A stretch of 64,000 nt of DNA, from NCBI GenBank assembly GCA_004154925.1, contig QJNS01000011.1:310001-374000 (forward strand), given 5' to 3'. Shown here piece by piece: positions 60,401 through 64,000 of this stretch (position 1 is its first letter; each line of letters opens with the position of its first letter). The notes under the pieces were generated by a model. That model was not told where the DNA came from. It made no database searches and saw nothing but the letters and a program-made list of their open reading frames with translations. A program made the position numbers and the translations under genes. This DNA comes from Monosporascus cannonballus. Lineage: Eukaryota > Ascomycota > Sordariomycetes > Xylariales.

Positions 60401-61807
60401 ATTAATAATATTCGAAAAAGTTAGTATGTAATTCTAGGATTTAATATTATTAATTATTTTTATAATTTAGAATATTTCTTCTTTTACTTTCGTTAATTAT
60501 TTTTTTTATTATCAAAAGTATTGGAATTAAATGTTTAATTAAATAATATTGTAGTAATAGAAGTGTATTATAAATCTTAGAAACTTTGCGCTTTAGGAAT
60601 AATAGTTTTAATCATGAATAATAATTATGAAACTTTTTTTAACAAAACAATAACCTAAATTAAAATAATAATGTAAAACATTTTATTATCGATAGCCAAA
60701 ATAATATCAAAATACTTAACGAGAATTATGTGATAAAAAAAGACAGCGAAAATTATCAATGCTAAAAGCTGATTATAGTAAATTCGAATTAAAAATAAAA
60801 TTCGCAAATCGTAAATTCGAAATGTAATTACTTATAAAGTAGCTAATATTTATATAATAAATAATTTAATTTACCGGGTTTAGTTAATTAAAAAAGCCGT
60901 TTTATTACGCCAAACTATTCGAGTTAATTTCGATCCTAGATATAACTAAATGTCGATATCTTTATTATTAATTAGATATATTACGAATATCGAAAATGTT
61001 ATTACGAGGATTGAAACGTTTGGTTTTAACAGTAGATATAGTTTTAAAAGAACGTTAATAATAAATATCATAAAATATAGTTCAACGAAATTATGAATAT
61101 ATTTAATAAAATGAATTGCAATTAGAAATATTAAAAAAGCTTTATATAAGTTTGTTAACAGACAGCTAGGTAATCTAAAATTAAATATTGCCGATATAAG
61201 TATTACTTTATATATTGTACTTTTCTTAAATTGTGGAATAAGGTTTATTGAAAAGTATTAACGAGATAATATATATTATAAAAATACAAATTAAATACAT
61301 TTACCTATTATTGATAAAAATGTTAATATAATTATAATATATATGTAAATGTGCTAAGCCTAAATTGATTATTATATAGGTTTTTTATTAATGTATTTCT
61401 ATTGAATATTATTTTACTTTAAAAATTGAAATTTTTATAAGTAATAAATTTAACATAATCTTTATATATTATAATTAAATCCCGGTATTTCTTTAAATAT
61501 TTAATTATTAAAGGGGTTTTAAATAAATATTTTGGAATCACAATATTATTTTATATTAATGACTTTAAGTTATTAATAGTTGAAATATATATTACATTTA
61601 TATGAACGTATATGAATACGATTATTAAATATAAAATAAAACCATTTTTAAAGTCTTATATATTAATTGCTTGTAACAGTTAATTTATATTTTATTTAGC
61701 ATTTTCGTTTTAGTAAATTGTAATTTTCTTAATTATTCGAAAATATCAAAAACTCGATGTTTTAATGCATATATAACTTTATAATAGCAAAATAAATAAA
61801 TATAACG
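57481..61807. other. AT-rich stretch between two pogo elements
   Basis: 4.3 kb with no LTR, domain or RNA gene that I recognise. One somewhat less AT-rich frame at 59343-59552 (KRDITKLEAKNLESNYFRVI then LHITRSLLKIPYYNKVKYW) might be the relic of a coding exon but matches nothing I know. A frame at 58037-58243 (-) looks like chance. Confidence 0.55.
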
Positions 61808-62724
61808 TATTATACAAGTTTCTCGGATACATAAGCTTTTTGGATAGTTCTTAGCGTATTCTAATTATCCGAGTTTAACCGTCCATTTTTCAACACCACA
61901 ATATAGAAAGGCTTATAAAAGAAGCCAAAATACTCCTAGCCGTTCAAACAGAGAAAAAAAACCGTGAGTTAGTTATAAAGAGCTTAAATTTATCTACGAT
62001 ATCGCCACATTTACGTTATATAAACGATATAACGGGATTCCGTCCCAACGCGATTATATACCGAAAACGCGAAAACTTACGCCGACTAAAAAAAATCGAT
62101 TATCGACCGAATCCTTAACCTATATGCGAACGTTTTTTATCCGGCGTTAGCATGTTAAAAATATGGCGAATTTACTGCTTATACAATACGTTGCAAAACG
62201 CGTCGGAATTAACTAGGTATCCAATTTTATTAAACATAAAAGAAAACTTAAAACGCATTTAAATTGAAAAATAAATTATCGAACGGTTTTAAATAAAAAT
62301 TCAAAATTATTTGGCCAATAATTTAACCTAATTCGAACTACAATTACTTAATATAGTACTGCTGAAAAAGATGTTTTTAATTTTAATAAAATAAGGTTTT
62401 TAATAAGGCTTTTTATAATAGCAAGTATAGTTATTATAAATGTTGAAAAACGCGGAAAACTAAAACAAACCTAATAAAGAAATCGGGAATAGTTTATAAT
62501 AATATTAATTATCAATTTTTAAAGCTAGGCCTTATTATTATTTATTATTCTTATTGTGAAAAACTAGCTTTTTCGCTAATTTGCCGATAACTCACTTCCA
62601 TCCAACTAAAAATTTACTAAAAGCGAAAACGACTGAATAATAAATATACTAGGTTTAAATAAATTAAGCATTTCGACAAATATAGTAAAACCTATATCAA
62701 AAATTCGAAACGTCTCCTTGTTCT

Positions 62725-62854
62725 TGTAATGGCTGCACCATACCATTACGCCACCAGGGCAAAAGATCGGTGGAATGATCGCAATTGTGGCAATCATCCT
62801 AGTGCTTACAGCTGCATATATACTGGAGCTCTTACAGGTGACCAGGCCGTAACA
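62725..62854 (-). mobile_element. 130-bp TG...CA mini-element (copy 2)
   Basis: On the minus strand TGTTACGGCCTGG ... GCAGCCATTACA, 130 bp, with GTTCT on both sides (62720-62724, 62855-62859). It splits the transposase between V-L and D-G-H. Very similar to 7155-7284 and without RIP. Confidence 0.8.
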
Positions 62855-62983
62855 GTTCTCGACGGTCACAAAAGCCATTATTCGATCAAATTCGAAAGAT
62901 ATTGCTAAACTAACGATATTATTATATATTGTATGTCTGCTTATTTTTCTCATCGGCTCTAACCTTTCGACGTATCTTATTTT

Positions 62984-63189
62984 TGTGAGAATACAGCCCC
63001 TATGAGGATGAGACTGGTTGCCGATCAGCCACCGATCAGCCACCGACCCACTCACTAATATAAATCCACCATCTGGCAGCTAATGGGAAACGCCAGATGG
63101 AAATAACCTAATACATTCACTTCTTGAAATCTGCTCTACGACTGGTCGGAGATCACCTCACCCAGCTCACAGCTATCTATTATCTTACA
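62984..63189 (+). mobile_element. 206-bp solo LTR (copy 2)
   Basis: TGTGAGAATACAGCCCC ... TTATCTTACA, flanked by ATTTT (62979-62983, 63190-63194), highly similar to 33234-33439 and of identical length. It splits the transposase in the sequence F-D-V-S-Y-F|S-V-L-K. Confidence 0.9.
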
Positions 63190-64000
63190 ATTTTTCCGTA
63201 TTAAAACGTGCGTATTCGCTTTATATCGAAAGTCTTATGCAATAGTACGTTATCCATATTGCCAAAAAAGATTTTATCGCCGGCTTTTGTAATACCTTGA
63301 AAGCTGTTATAAAGACTTACAATATTAAATTCGGATTCGAAAAAGTTGGATTTATTGTATTCGATTCTTATCGCGTCCTTTCTGAATTAAAAATTCCAGT
63401 TATACCTATACCGATTATTTCACCGCTTACTTTTGCCAATTTCGCTATTTTTCCACTTATAAAAACCCTTAAAAATGTTATTAAAGCGACTCGACGGAGA
63501 CGTTATTTACAAAAAAAGATCAGAAACTATTAAGGTAGCTCGCCGACAAACATGGTTAAATCGGTAGCTTTTTTAACAAAAAAACAATTTTTTACTTTTA
63601 TACAAAAACGTTTTTCTTCGAAAAAAGAACAGCTACCTATGCGAAAAGAACCATATCCTTAGTAAGCGCTAGAAAAGCAAAAATAGATATTTTTAAAAAG
63701 GAAGAAAATTTATTATAAAAAAATACGAACTTTTATAACTACGAAAAAAGGTGGCAATAAACAATTACAGCTAATAATAGCTTAAGGTGGTCGTCGCAAA
63801 AAGGCTTAAGCGAAAAAACGAAAATATGGCGTTTGTAGCAAGGTCGGATATAAAACGCGTATTTATAAAAAAGTTATAAAGACGTCCAGCAATAAAAAAT
63901 TTGATTAGTTTAAATTACTTTATGGCGTTATGCTTAACGTATTTGACTTTGTTATTAAAAAGTGCTAAAAACCATCCGAAAAGCTATACATCCGAAAAGC

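Larger units (their letters stand above)
61885..63910 (+). pseudogene. Fot1/pogo transposase gene (broken, two insertions)
   Basis: Plus-strand relic in the order expected for the family. The HTH DNA-binding part has ELKFIYDIATFTLYKRYNGI and a CENP-B-type HTH with KRVGIN*VSNFIKHKRKLKT (about 62190-62270). In the DDE catalytic domain the first Asp motif decays to VFNFNKIRF (Asp to Asn, about 62372-62400), with NREWF, LDGHKSHYSIKFERYC (second Asp, about 62856-62905) and YFSVLKRAYSLYIESLMQ. KAVIKTYNIKFGFEKVGFIV then FDSYRVLSELKIP (63297 on) is the usual C-terminal segment, ending in a Cys/His-rich tail (YGVCSKVGYKTRI). Removal of the two inserts restores L-V-L-D-G-H and V-S-Y-F-S-V-L-K. Several stops and lost catalytic residues make it inactive. 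Confidence 0.85.
61810..64000 (+). mobile_element. Fot1/pogo-type DNA transposon (second copy, different family), runs to the window end
   Basis: Left end TTATACAAGTTTCTCGGATAC after a TA (61808-61809). The inverted counterpart lies at the window end: the complement of 63940-64000 reads GCTTTTCGGATGTATAGCTT, matching CTCGGATACATAAGCTTTTT. The outermost right bases are outside the window. About 1.8 kb without its two insertions. The first nine bases (TTATACAAG) are the same as in transposon G. Confidence 0.8.

Noticed and set aside
62606..63055. 149-codon minus-strand frame
   Set aside because: It runs across the pogo transposase (opposite strand), the 130-bp element and the solo LTR; chance frame over three unrelated pieces.

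Overview
The window looks like nuclear DNA of a filamentous ascomycete (Pezizomycotina). The reasons are a short GT-AG intron with a CTAAC branch site, a fungal-type PNP-NACHT-ankyrin NLR gene, Ty3/gypsy chromoviruses, a Ty1/copia element and Fot1/pogo-type transposons. Almost all of it is extremely AT-rich repeat DNA with the marks of repeat-induced point mutation (RIP): C-to-T and G-to-A changes that fill frames with TAA/TAG, while remaining C and G sit mostly in CpG. I found no intact gene. The species cannot be named from this sequence.

Layout. 1-1239 is featureless AT-rich DNA. 1245-15206 is chromovirus C (+), split by chromovirus D (-, 5530-12554), which holds a 130-bp TG...CA mini-element (7155-7284). 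15.5-21.6 kb is the only GC-balanced island. It carries the C-terminal part of an NRPS/PKS-NRPS thioester reductase domain (15673-16623, +) and a complete but broken NLR gene (20664 down to 17097, -) with four nonsense codons, one frameshift and a 340-bp inverted-repeat insertion. 21620-35556 is a copia element (+) that has received chromovirus E (-, 22021-28819), a small 1517-bp LTR element with a self-priming signature (29337-30853) and a 206-bp solo LTR (33234-33439).

From 35885 to 57478 lies a deletion derivative of a Fot1/pogo transposon. It was invaded by chromovirus A (+, 36101-56846), which was itself invaded by chromovirus B (-, 36705-43937) and chromovirus F (+, 47249-53997). 57.5-61.8 kb is AT-rich with no recognisable gene. 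From 61810 to the window end is a second Fot1/pogo transposon with a decayed transposase, interrupted by the 130-bp element and a second copy of the 206-bp solo LTR.

The boundaries of ten insertions are fixed by 5-bp target duplications and the LTR or terminal-repeat ends, with an eleventh (F) differing at one base; at several sites the interrupted host reading frame becomes continuous once the insert is removed. All six chromoviruses carry the relic of the same accessory gene: a Cys-rich (zinc-finger-like) plus coiled-coil protein, antisense to gag-pol, between the pol end and the 3' LTR. I consider this, the self-priming LTR element, the 130-bp elements and the broken NLR with its insertion to be the most rewarding points.
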